7,020 nt of DNA from the NCBI GenBank assembly GCA_900766795.1, contig CAAFWX010000128.1:1-7020 (forward strand), read 5' to 3'. A program made the position numbers and the translations under genes. The notes below the pieces were generated by a model, which was not told the origin of the DNA, did not search any database, and saw nothing but the letters and a program-made list of their open reading frames with translations. The stretch is from Oscillospiraceae bacterium (GTDB taxonomy: Bacteria; Bacillota_A; Clostridia; Oscillospirales; Ruminococcaceae). Positions 1 to 6,444 of the stretch are shown piece by piece (within the stretch, counting starts at the first letter, position 1; every line of letters begins with the position of its first letter).

Positions 1-367
1 ATACCTGACCGAAGTTCTGGCGCTTCTGCTCTGCGTCGAATATGGTTACGGTAACTGCGATTTTCTCAATCTCTGCGGGAATCTTGCTGAAATCAATGAT
101 GATTGCCTCGTCGTCGCCGTCGCCCTCGCCGGTTCTGTTGTCGCCGGTGTGGATAACTGCGCCGTCTCTTGCGGTGAGGTTGTTATAGAATACGAAGTCC
201 TCGTCCTTGATTACCTTGCCGTTGGCGCCAAGCAGGAATACGCATGCGTCAAGGTCGAAATCCTGACCGCCGTCATAACGGTTGATGTCCCAGCCAAGAC
301 CGATTCTTGCCATTGTTACGGATTTGTCCAGACTTACGCGCTGACCCTTTGAAAGATTAACTGCCAT
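1..367 (-). CDS. terD: TerD-domain stress protein (C-terminus cut by window edge)
   Basis: Partial gene: the first 122 codons are present and the rest lies beyond the left edge; family members are usually about 190 residues. The start [13 protein letters not shown], the GLGWD segment (residues 23-27), the acidic [11 protein letters not shown] block (36-46) and the [11 protein letters not shown] block (77-87) are hallmarks of TerD/TerE/TerZ proteins. TerD domains are cytoplasmic beta-sandwich proteins; structural work on the family shows Ca2+ binding by clustered acidic residues, and the Asp/Glu at 36, 38, 40, 81, 83 and 85-87 are the candidates here. It is the last gene of the unit seen, 105 nt after the Ca2+-ATPase. 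The ATG at 367 is preceded by AGGAGG with 8-nt spacing, the best ribosome-binding site in the window, so it may be strongly translated. Assignment to TerD rather than a paralogue such as TerE or TerZ is not certain; the domain itself is. Confidence 0.93.
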   Translation of the reverse strand, partial: MAVNLSKGQRVSLDKSVTMARIGLGWDINRYDGGQDFDLDACVFLLGANGKVIKDEDFVFYNNLTARDGAVIHTGDNRTGEGDGDDEAIIIDFSKIPAEIEKIAVTVTIFDAEQKRQNFGQV

Positions 368-375
368 GATGTTTT

Positions 376-381
376 CCTCCT
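376..381 (-). promoter_or_regulatory. Consensus ribosome-binding site of terD
   Basis: The minus strand reads AGGAGG eight bases before the ATG at 367. It is the only perfect Shine-Dalgarno core ahead of a gene start in the window and fixes the terD start. Confidence 0.9.
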
Positions 382-396
382 GAAATATACTGTTTT

Positions 397-434
397 CGGG
401 CTGCACCGGCGAGCCTATCCCGCCGGCTTGCCCG
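397..434 (-). other. Two-part inverted repeat in the ATPase-terD gap
   Basis: CGGGC (397-401) pairs with GCCCG (430-434), and CCGGCG (406-411) pairs with CGCCGG (421-426), giving an 11-bp stem broken by a small internal loop and capped by a 9-nt loop. On the minus (gene-sense) strand the bases after the stem are AAAACAG, with no U-tract, so this is not a canonical intrinsic terminator for the operon. On the plus strand the stem is followed by TTTGTTT, which looks more terminator-like for antisense transcription. It may alternatively be an mRNA stability or processing structure upstream of terD. Confidence 0.45.
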
Positions 435-451
435 TTTGTTTGATTGGTTAA

Positions 452-465
452 GCTGCATTCGCAGC
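452..465 (-). other. Small hairpin just after the ATPase stop codon
   Basis: GCTGC (452-456) and GCAGC (461-465) form a 5-bp stem with a 4-nt loop, starting seven bases after the ATPase TAA on the minus strand. It is followed by TTAACC rather than a U-run, so termination would be weak at best. Confidence 0.3.
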
Positions 466-472
466 GGGGATA

Positions 473-3217
473 TTAGTCGTTCTTCTTGCTGACTGCCCCG
501 AAGATTGCCTTTCTGATAAGGTCAACGGGAATAATGGAGATTGCCATAACAAGCACCACAAGCCACTCGGTGAGGTTCAAGCCGTAGCAGCCGAGAATGT
601 CGCCGAGAGCGGGCACTGCCATGCCGATATAGGTCATCGCAATCTGAACAACGGCGATGATACCGAATACGGTAAGGAAGCCCTTGTTTTTGCCGAGGTT
701 GTCGAACAGGTTCATCTTCTCTGTTCTTGCGTTAAAGCCGTTGAACACTGCTATGAAGATGAAGAATGCGAAGTAAGCGGTGTGCAGGAATGCGTGCTCC
801 GCGCCCACAATGGTGCTTTCGCGAATCCAGCCGAGATTCTCAAGGATAGAAACGCCGGGGTTGTCTGCGGACGCAGGAATTGTGCCAAGCAGCATAAGCA
901 CAAGCGACAGGATAAATGTCCAGCCTGCGCCGACGGCAATCTCGGAAGCCATAGCCTTGCTGATAATCGGCTCGGTTCTGCGCTTGGGCTTCTCTTTCAT
1001 GAAGCGTGCGAGAGCAGGCTCGCCGCCGAATGCCAGCGCTGCAAGGGTATCCATTACGAGGTTTACCCACAGAATCTGGATAACGGACAGCGGGTTTGCG
1101 AGGTCGAGCAGCGGGCAGATAAAGGAGATAAGAACCGCCGCAACGTTGATGGTGAGCTGGAATATGATGAACTTTCTGATGGAGTTGAAGATGGTACGTC
1201 CGTAAAGGATAGCCTTGTCGATGGAGTTGAAGTTGTCGTCAAGGATAACGATGTCCGAGGCTTCCTTTGCAACCTCCGTACCGCCGCCCATTGCGAAGCC
1301 GACATCGGCTTTCTTGAGCGCGGGAGAGTCGTTTACGCCGTCGCCTGTCATGCCTGCAACAAGGTCAAGCTCCTGTGCAATGCGCACAAGACGGCTCTTG
1401 TCGGAGGGAAGCGCTCTCGCGATAACGCGGATATCGGGAAGCTTTGCCTTAATCTCGTCATCGGACAGCTTTGCAAGCTCGTCGGAGGTGAGGACAACAT
1501 CGCTGTCCTTTTCGATAAGCCCTGCTTCCTTTGCGATGGCAACCGCGGTTTCCTTGCGGTCGCCCGTAATCATAACAACCTGAACGCCTGCGCCCTTAAC
1601 CTCGTGGATTGCGGTGACAGACTCGGGTCTTACCTCGTCGCGGATTCCGACTGCGCCGACAAGCGTCCAGTTGTCGCCCTCGGGGAGAGCGTCCTCGCCG
1701 AGCGCGTCCTCGCTGGTGGCAAGCGCCAGCACGCGGATTGCGCGGTTGGCAAGCTCGTCAATCTTCGCGTTGAGCGCGTCAATCGAGAAAGGCAGCTTGT
1801 TTCCGTTCTCGTCGTAATAGTGAGAGCAGCGGCGGAGAATCTTCTCGGGCGCGCCCTTGATGAGCGTCATGTTATACGCGCCCTCTATCTGGGTTGCGGA
1901 ATACTTGTTGGTGGAGTTGAACGGGATATTTCCCACGGCGGTGACGCCGTTTACCTTGCTGCCGTTCATGTCAAAGCCGAGGATTGCACGCTCGGTTGCG
2001 TTTCCGCCCAGCACTCTGCGCTGTGCGCCCTCGCCGCTTATCATGGAGAGAGTATTGTGCTGAATGCTGAGGGAGAGAATCTCGCGGAGTTTTCCGCCTA
2101 CGCCGTCGATGCTCTTGTACTCATGCACCGCGCCGTCAATGAACTGGACAGCCTCAAGCTTGCCCTTGGTGATGGTTCCCGTCTTATCCGAGAACAGGAT
2201 GTTCAGCGAGCCTGCGGTTTCGATTCCCGCAACCTTTCTGACAAGGACGTTGTCCTTGAGCATTTTGCCCATGTTCTGCGCGGATACAATGGCTATCATA
2301 AGCGGCAGACCCTCGGGCACCGCCATAACGATGATGATAACCGCCAGCATAACAGCTTCTATAACGGAGTTCAGAAGCGCTATCCAGTTGAACACGCCGT
2401 CAATCATGACAGCCTGCTCGATGAATATTGCCTTTATAAGCACTGCGGCTGCAATTGCAGCACCTCCGATATAACCGAACTTCGAGATACCGTCGGCAAG
2501 CTTGCCGAGCTTAAGCTTTAGGGGAGTTTCGCGGTCGTCCTCGGTCTGAAGCTCGGAGGCAATCTTTCCGTAAACGGACTTGTCGCCCACAACAGTAACC
2601 TGCATAACAGCGTTGCCGCTGCAAACAACCGCGCCGCGGAACACCTTGTGCTCGTTGTCGAAGTTGGTGTTCTCGTCGGTGTCAACCCAGCCCTCAGGGA
2701 CAGCAAGCTTCTTTGCCTCGCGGCTCTCGCCGTTGAGCACCGACTGGTCAACCTTTATGTCGCCGTCAATGATGATACCGTCTGCGGGAATCTTGTCGCC
2801 CGACTGGAGAAGAATTGCGTCGCCAACAACGATGTCGTTGATTGCCACCTCGGTGATGTCGCCGTTTCTGTACACCTTGCACATAATGCGGCTGGCTTCC
2901 TCCTGAAGCTTCTGGAACGCGTTCTCGTTGTTATACTCGGAGATGGTGGACACCAGCGTTGCAAGAAGAATTGCAACCGCGATACCGATAGGCTCGTACC
3001 ATTCCGGCGCGCCCTCCTTGATGATACCAACACCGCCGAGTATTGCCAGAACGATGTTGATAATCAGAGCAACACAGAGAATCTTTATCATGGGGTCGCC
3101 GAGGTTTCCCAGCAGCTTATCCATGAAGCTTTCGCCGCTTTGCTCGGTCATGGAATTGTCGCCGTATTTGGCTTTGCTTTCGGCGGCTTCCTGGTCTGTT
3201 AAGCCGAATTTCTTCAT
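473..3217 (-). CDS. PMCA-type calcium-translocating P-type ATPase
   Basis: Complete 914-residue type IIB P-type ATPase, predicted to use ATP to export Ca2+ across the cytoplasmic membrane. Visible in order: N-terminal cation-ATPase segment (1-40); M1-M2 (about 42-62, 74-94); actuator domain with NGES at 162-165, where TGES is usual; M3-M4 with PEGLP at 301-305; phosphorylation motif DKTGT with acceptor Asp344; nucleotide-binding KGAPE (454-458); TGD (551-553); hinge TGDGVNDSP (624-632); M5-M10 (about 682-905). M6 carries WVNLVMDTLA with Asn719 and Asp723, as in plasma-membrane Ca2+-ATPases, and M5 (QLTINVAAV) lacks the acidic residue of SERCA site I, so one Ca2+ per cycle is expected. No calmodulin-binding tail is seen, as expected in bacteria. 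It lies between the kinase and terD. Ca2+ specificity is inferred from motifs; another divalent cation is possible. Confidence 0.95.
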   Translation of the reverse strand: MKKFGLTDQEAAESKAKYGDNSMTEQSGESFMDKLLGNLGDPMIKILCVALIINIVLAILGGVGIIKEGAPEWYEPIGIAVAILLATLVSTISEYNNENAFQKLQEEASRIMCKVYRNGDITEVAINDIVVGDAILLQSGDKIPADGIIIDGDIKVDQSVLNGESREAKKLAVPEGWVDTDENTNFDNEHKVFRGAVVCSGNAVMQVTVVGDKSVYGKIASELQTEDDRETPLKLKLGKLADGISKFGYIGGAAIAAAVLIKAIFIEQAVMIDGVFNWIALLNSVIEAVMLAVIIIVMAVPEGLPLMIAIVSAQNMGKMLKDNVLVRKVAGIETAGSLNILFSDKTGTITKGKLEAVQFIDGAVHEYKSIDGVGGKLREILSLSIQHNTLSMISGEGAQRRVLGGNATERAILGFDMNGSKVNGVTAVGNIPFNSTNKYSATQIEGAYNMTLIKGAPEKILRRCSHYYDENGNKLPFSIDALNAKIDELANRAIRVLALATSEDALGEDALPEGDNWTLVGAVGIRDEVRPESVTAIHEVKGAGVQVVMITGDRKETAVAIAKEAGLIEKDSDVVLTSDELAKLSDDEIKAKLPDIRVIARALPSDKSRLVRIAQELDLVAGMTGDGVNDSPALKKADVGFAMGGGTEVAKEASDIVILDDNFNSIDKAILYGRTIFNSIRKFIIFQLTINVAAVLISFICPLLDLANPLSVIQILWVNLVMDTLAALAFGGEPALARFMKEKPKRRTEPIISKAMASEIAVGAGWTFILSLVLMLLGTIPASADNPGVSILENLGWIRESTIVGAEHAFLHTAYFAFFIFIAVFNGFNARTEKMNLFDNLGKNKGFLTVFGIIAVVQIAMTYIGMAVPALGDILGCYGLNLTEWLVVLVMAISIIPVDLIRKAIFGAVSKKND

Positions 3218-3222
3218 ATAAA

Positions 3223-3235
3223 TTCCGTTTCCTTT
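3223..3235 (-). promoter_or_regulatory. Ribosome-binding region of the ATPase gene
   Basis: The minus strand reads AAAGGAAACGGAA before the ATG at 3217. The GGAA nearer the start gives a 5-6 nt spacing, while AAAGG is 13 nt away. Both are imperfect, so translation is probably moderate compared with terD. Confidence 0.55.
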
Positions 3236-3251
3236 CGTAAAGTTTGTATAG

Positions 3252-3270
3252 AACAGGCGGTGCGCCTGTT
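3252..3270 (-). terminator. Perfect 8-bp hairpin between kinase and ATPase genes (attenuator-like)
   Basis: AACAGGCG (3252-3259) and CGCCTGTT (3263-3270) are perfect inverted repeats around a 3-nt loop. The stem begins nine bases after the kinase stop codon on the minus strand. It is preceded by an A-run but followed by TTCTATACAAACTTT, a broken U-tract, so full termination is unlikely; partial read-through or 3'-end protection of the triad mRNA is more plausible. On the plus strand the stem runs into TTTT, so it could also stop antisense transcription. Confidence 0.5.
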
Positions 3271-3279
3271 TTATGTAGT

Positions 3280-4755
3280 TTATGTGACGGATACCTCGCA
3301 GAGAAGTCCGTTCTCCTTACCCGTCATGCGGAAAACCGCTCCGTCTTTAAGCGCAACCGCGCTTCCCTTCGGCACAAGCCGCCCCGTCGGGGAGGTCATT
3401 CCGTCAATGCCGTAGTTCACCAGAAGCCACATTCCGTTTTGCTGCGCGGTGTAGGCGCGAAGCTCGGTTCCCGCCTTTTCGTCGTTGTGGACGTTTGAGA
3501 AAACGTGCCAGTCGTACAGCGGCATACCGTCATACACCACAACAGTGTTCTTGTCGCGGTATACGCCTTTCTTCCCGCGCATTTCGCTCTTGAAGCGCAG
3601 CGTAATCACGCTGTCGCGGGAGCGCGTGCCGCAGAACGGGCAGACGGGGTTGTACTCATCGCGAAGGATAAACCACTTTTTCTTGCAGGCGGGGTTTGAG
3701 CAGGGCTTTAACCTGTCCCACGCCTTAAGCAGCTCGCTCTCCCACTCCATCGCGGAGGGTCGCTCGGGCGGGTTGTGAAGCCCGTCCACAAACGCTCTGA
3801 GGAAAAGCTGCTCCAATCCCCTCGACAAAGAGGAAATCGTCACGTCCAAATCCTTTGGGCGGTTAGAGGTGTCGTTAGGATTCTCGACAAAGGTCGCCAT
3901 CGGACCTAACGCCAGAAAATCGTCCTTTTCTCCCGACTCGGCGCTGTAAATCTTCGGTCCCAGCAGCGGGTGCCGCAGGAAAAGATACTCATAAATCAAA
4001 ACGGGCAGCGCGTGCAGGTCGGTCTGCACACAGGGAAGCGCCCTGTTCGGGTCGCGGAAATCCAGCTCCAGCGAAGCCAGCACCTCGGGCGCTATATAGC
4101 CGCGCGTGCCGCAGACCTCGGGAGGGTATTTCCCCGGAACCACCAGCGAATCTATGTCAATAACGACAGCCGAGCCGCTTTTCGGGTCAATCAGCACGTT
4201 ATTGCAGGACAGGTCGGAATGTGCAAGCCCCGCCTGGTGCATTCGCCGTATTGTGCGCGAGAGACATATTGCCGCGCCAAGCATAGTGCGGAAATCGCCA
4301 AGCTCCGAATCGGCGATGTAGCGCCTGTTGCGCCCCGTGAACCAGTTGCTTTTCTTGTCCTTTCCCTTTAGGTTCAGGTAAGCGGAAGCCCCGTCCGCAA
4401 AGAAGAAATTCTGCGGATAGGTCGGGCAGACGATTCCGAACTCGGGGTACTGTATCGTTGCCACAGGCCAGCAGAAGCGCGTTCTGAAATACTCCGCCGT
4501 TTTCTGCGTGTTTCCCAGAGCGCCGCCGTCCTCCTCGGAGAGAGTGGGGTTATAGCGCCCCACAATGGAGCGTATGCGGTCCTGAAGCTGCATATTCGCA
4601 GCGTCGCGGGGGTTGTTGAAAAACTGCACCGCATATTTCCTGTCGGGAGTGAAGAAAGTGTGCTTCATACCGCCGCGCGGAGCGTTGGCGTCGAACACAT
4701 ATTCAATTGTTTCGCCGCTGTCCAGCGTGGCAGTAAGAATTTCACCGCTTTGCAT
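3280..4755 (-). CDS. Eukaryote-like protein kinase with C-terminal zinc ribbon (TerY-P triad kinase)
   Basis: Complete 491-residue soluble protein, predicted cytoplasmic Ser/Thr kinase. The N-lobe has a short glycine-loop-like segment (GGMKHTFF, 28-35) and beta3 segment YAVQFF (41-46), where Gln44 sits at the usual lysine position. The C-lobe has the catalytic loop HSDLSCNN (179-186) with catalytic Asp181 and metal-binding Asn186, a DFG equivalent DID (200-202), and APE at 222-224. HSDLS and IDID match my recollection of the kinase family linked to TerY and PP2C genes. A zinc ribbon follows with Cys352, Cys357, Cys372 and Cys375, then a beta-rich domain (about 385-490) ending in an FHA-like pattern (WLLVNYGIDG...LKDGAVFRM). 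No transmembrane helix is seen. The start is fixed by AAAGGAA seven bases before the ATG. It lies 21 nt after its presumed antagonist, the phosphatase gene. Kinase fold: high confidence; substrate unknown. Confidence 0.9.
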   Translation of the reverse strand: MQSGEILTATLDSGETIEYVFDANAPRGGMKHTFFTPDRKYAVQFFNNPRDAANMQLQDRIRSIVGRYNPTLSEEDGGALGNTQKTAEYFRTRFCWPVATIQYPEFGIVCPTYPQNFFFADGASAYLNLKGKDKKSNWFTGRNRRYIADSELGDFRTMLGAAICLSRTIRRMHQAGLAHSDLSCNNVLIDPKSGSAVVIDIDSLVVPGKYPPEVCGTRGYIAPEVLASLELDFRDPNRALPCVQTDLHALPVLIYEYLFLRHPLLGPKIYSAESGEKDDFLALGPMATFVENPNDTSNRPKDLDVTISSLSRGLEQLFLRAFVDGLHNPPERPSAMEWESELLKAWDRLKPCSNPACKKKWFILRDEYNPVCPFCGTRSRDSVITLRFKSEMRGKKGVYRDKNTVVVYDGMPLYDWHVFSNVHNDEKAGTELRAYTAQQNGMWLLVNYGIDGMTSPTGRLVPKGSAVALKDGAVFRMTGKENGLLCEVSVT

Positions 4756-4762
4756 TTTATTA

Positions 4763-4769
4763 TTCCTTT
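4763..4769 (-). promoter_or_regulatory. Ribosome-binding site of the kinase gene
   Basis: AAAGGAA on the minus strand lies seven bases before the kinase ATG at 4755 and inside the 21-nt gap after the phosphatase stop codon. This allows independent initiation in addition to possible translational coupling. Confidence 0.65.
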
Positions 4770-4776
4770 CGGGAGA

Positions 4777-6432
4777 TTATTTAAGTAGAACCACCGCAAG
4801 CGTTCTGTCGTCAAAGCTGCCGCGCTCGTTGTAGTTGTCAAGCCACACGCGCAGGCGCTCCTCGGGGGTGTCGCCGATGTTCATGCGGAAAGCCTCCAGC
4901 GAATGACAGCGCAGCGACTCGCGCTTATCCCAAAGCGCGTTCATCTCCTGCTCGCTTCCCTCGGAGAGAAGCTGCTTCGCGTACTGGAGCGCAACGCTCT
5001 GTCTGCTCGGAGATACGGATGCATAGAAAATCGGCGCGGGGTCCTCGCCTGCGGTAAGCTCTCCCTTCATGGGGATTATTCCGTTCAGGCACAGGTCGAG
5101 ATACAGCCGCTTCATCATGGGCTGCGCGGGGAAGTAGTCGTCCGCCACGCCGTCCGTCATAAGCAGGAACACATCCGAGCTGCCGCGGCTTACGCGGGTG
5201 CGCCCCGCAAGCGCTTCGGGAGTGCTGTTCTTTTCGGAAAGGAAATCGGTTTCGCCCGAAAACTTTCCGCTGTCCGCAGCGCCCATCAGCTTGAAGCAGC
5301 GCTCCGAATCGGCTTTGCTGTCAATGGCGCAGATACATCCGTCACCGATTTGCACCGTCGCCATAAAGCTTTGCCGCGCTCCGTCCACCATCAGCGGCAC
5401 GATAACCGCCGCAAGAAATGTCGCGGACATATCGCCGAGGGCAGGCTTTCTTCCGAGGGCGCTTATATACACCTCATCACCGCTTATCTCGGCAAGCTTT
5501 TCCTTCAAAGCCGCAAAGGAGCGGCGCGCGCTCTCCTGAACAAGCTTCGCTATCTTCATGCAGCCGTCCATGAACTCCGGCGCGGACATCTCCCCGCCTA
5601 AACCGGGCTTTAGCTCCGGCGACATCATAAACAGCTCCGTCAGCTTTTCCTTAAGGAAGCCGCAGGCGGTTTCCGCACATATCCTCGAGCCGATTCGCGA
5701 AAGCGCTTTCGAGCCTGCGCCGTCGCACACAACGGCTATCGCGCAGTCGTCCGTTACTGCGGTTTCAAAGAAGTCGTCGCAGTTCGTTCCCTCGTGCTTG
5801 TGCTTCTTTCCGCGTGCGCGTGCGCCGATTATCTGCGCAAAGGCGGTTTCGGTGCGCTTTTCGTGGAACTCGGTGTGCTGCTCGGTGCCGTCGTTTACTA
5901 TCTCGCGGTACTGCCAGATAGAGGCGGTGTGCGCCATTACCTCGCGGTCGGGCATGTGGGTCACAGGCTCCGCTTCGGGGGCATTCTCCTGCTCGGGCGC
6001 TGCTTCGGTCTTGCTCTCCTGCGCTCCCGTTTTTTCGGGAGCAGGCTCGGTTTGTTCGGCACAGTCGGCTGCCGCTGGTCCGTCATCGGTATCGGCAGCA
6101 GGATTCTCCGAAACGCTTGTTTCGGCGTTGTTTTCTGCCGCAGCAGTTTCCGAAACCTTGGTTTCGGCGGCAGCGTCGGCAGTATCGGGCTGCGCTTTGC
6201 CGCTTAAGGGCAGCGTTGGCTCGTCGTTAGGTTCAGCCACATCACCGCAGGAAGCCTCGGGCTTTTCAGCCTCGGCAAATATCTCCTCGGCAGCCTTCTC
6301 AAACTCCTCTTCGGGAGAGCTTTCCTTGCGGGAGGGTTTTATAACGGCTTCCCCGCGCATGGGCAGGTCGGGAAACAGCTCTGCTGTGCCGCCGATTTCC
6401 GCGCGAAGCTCCGTCTTTTTCTCGTTGTCCAT
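4777..6432 (-). CDS. PP2C/PPM-family protein phosphatase with long acidic N-terminal extension (TerY-P triad)
   Basis: Metal-dependent Ser/Thr protein phosphatase, 551 residues from the ATG at 6432. The catalytic domain (about 197-551) shows the PPM motifs in order: GARARGKKH (203-211) with NCDDFF soon after; DGAGS with metal ligand Asp237; MSATFL (335-340); IGDG with Asp364; MTDG with Asp427; and terminal FDDRT with Asp541/Asp542. The DGAGS form, instead of DGMGG, fits the triad-associated group as I recall it. Residues about 42-162 are rich in Ala, Glu, Pro, Ser and Thr and look disordered, followed by a short conserved-looking stretch before the catalytic domain. Many bacterial PP2Cs are only about 250 residues. 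A GTG at 6441 (three codons earlier) is an alternative start; ATG is preferred because GGTGA lies five bases upstream of it. Presumed role: to reverse phosphorylation by the adjacent kinase. No membrane segment is seen. Confidence 0.9.
   Translation of the reverse strand: MDNEKKTELRAEIGGTAELFPDLPMRGEAVIKPSRKESSPEEEFEKAAEEIFAEAEKPEASCGDVAEPNDEPTLPLSGKAQPDTADAAAETKVSETAAAENNAETSVSENPAADTDDGPAAADCAEQTEPAPEKTGAQESKTEAAPEQENAPEAEPVTHMPDREVMAHTASIWQYREIVNDGTEQHTEFHEKRTETAFAQIIGARARGKKHKHEGTNCDDFFETAVTDDCAIAVVCDGAGSKALSRIGSRICAETACGFLKEKLTELFMMSPELKPGLGGEMSAPEFMDGCMKIAKLVQESARRSFAALKEKLAEISGDEVYISALGRKPALGDMSATFLAAVIVPLMVDGARQSFMATVQIGDGCICAIDSKADSERCFKLMGAADSGKFSGETDFLSEKNSTPEALAGRTRVSRGSSDVFLLMTDGVADDYFPAQPMMKRLYLDLCLNGIIPMKGELTAGEDPAPIFYASVSPSRQSVALQYAKQLLSEGSEQEMNALWDKRESLRCHSLEAFRMNIGDTPEERLRVWLDNYNERGSFDDRTLAVVLLK
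6108..6167. repeat. Pair of CCGAAAC/GTTTCGG palindromes inside the phosphatase linker
   Basis: Two inverted repeats, CCGAAAC-GCTT-GTTTCGG (6108-6125) and CCGAAAC-CTTG-GTTTCGG (6150-6167), lie exactly 42 nt (14 codons) apart. On the minus strand they encode the peptide repeats ETKVSE and ETSVSE. This looks like an in-frame duplication in the low-complexity linker of the phosphatase rather than an independent element. Confidence 0.6.
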
Positions 6433-6444
6433 CACCGTCACCGT

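Noticed and set aside
149..352. 67-codon plus-strand open frame
   Set aside because: It is antisense to terD, which is clearly coding on the minus strand.
383..388. TATATT as a -10 promoter element for terD
   Set aside because: A start site 6-8 bases downstream would fall inside the AGGAGG ribosome-binding site, and no -35-like hexamer lies 16-18 bases upstream.
782..2521. 579-codon plus-strand open frame
   Set aside because: It lies wholly antisense to the Ca2+-ATPase, whose motifs are intact throughout. Its product is Cys/His/Arg/Asp-rich without any recognisable domain or ribosome-binding site, as expected when a low-stop GC-biased gene is read backwards.
2648..3202. 184-codon plus-strand open frame
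   Set aside because: It is antisense to the ATPase N-terminal and actuator regions; the Leu/Val/Asp-rich product has no recognisable family.
3245..3250. TATACA as a -10 promoter element for the ATPase gene
   Set aside because: The region 17 bases upstream is the hairpin flank, with no TTGACA-like sequence.
4174..4219. Kinase might be a pseudokinase because of HSDLS and DID in place of HRDLK and DFG
   Set aside because: The catalytic Asp, metal-binding Asn and Mg-binding Asp are all retained, and the changes match the pattern I recall for TerY-linked kinases, so activity is expected.
4903..5601. 232-codon plus-strand open frame
   Set aside because: It is antisense to the conserved PP2C catalytic domain, with no motifs and a composition typical of a shadow frame.
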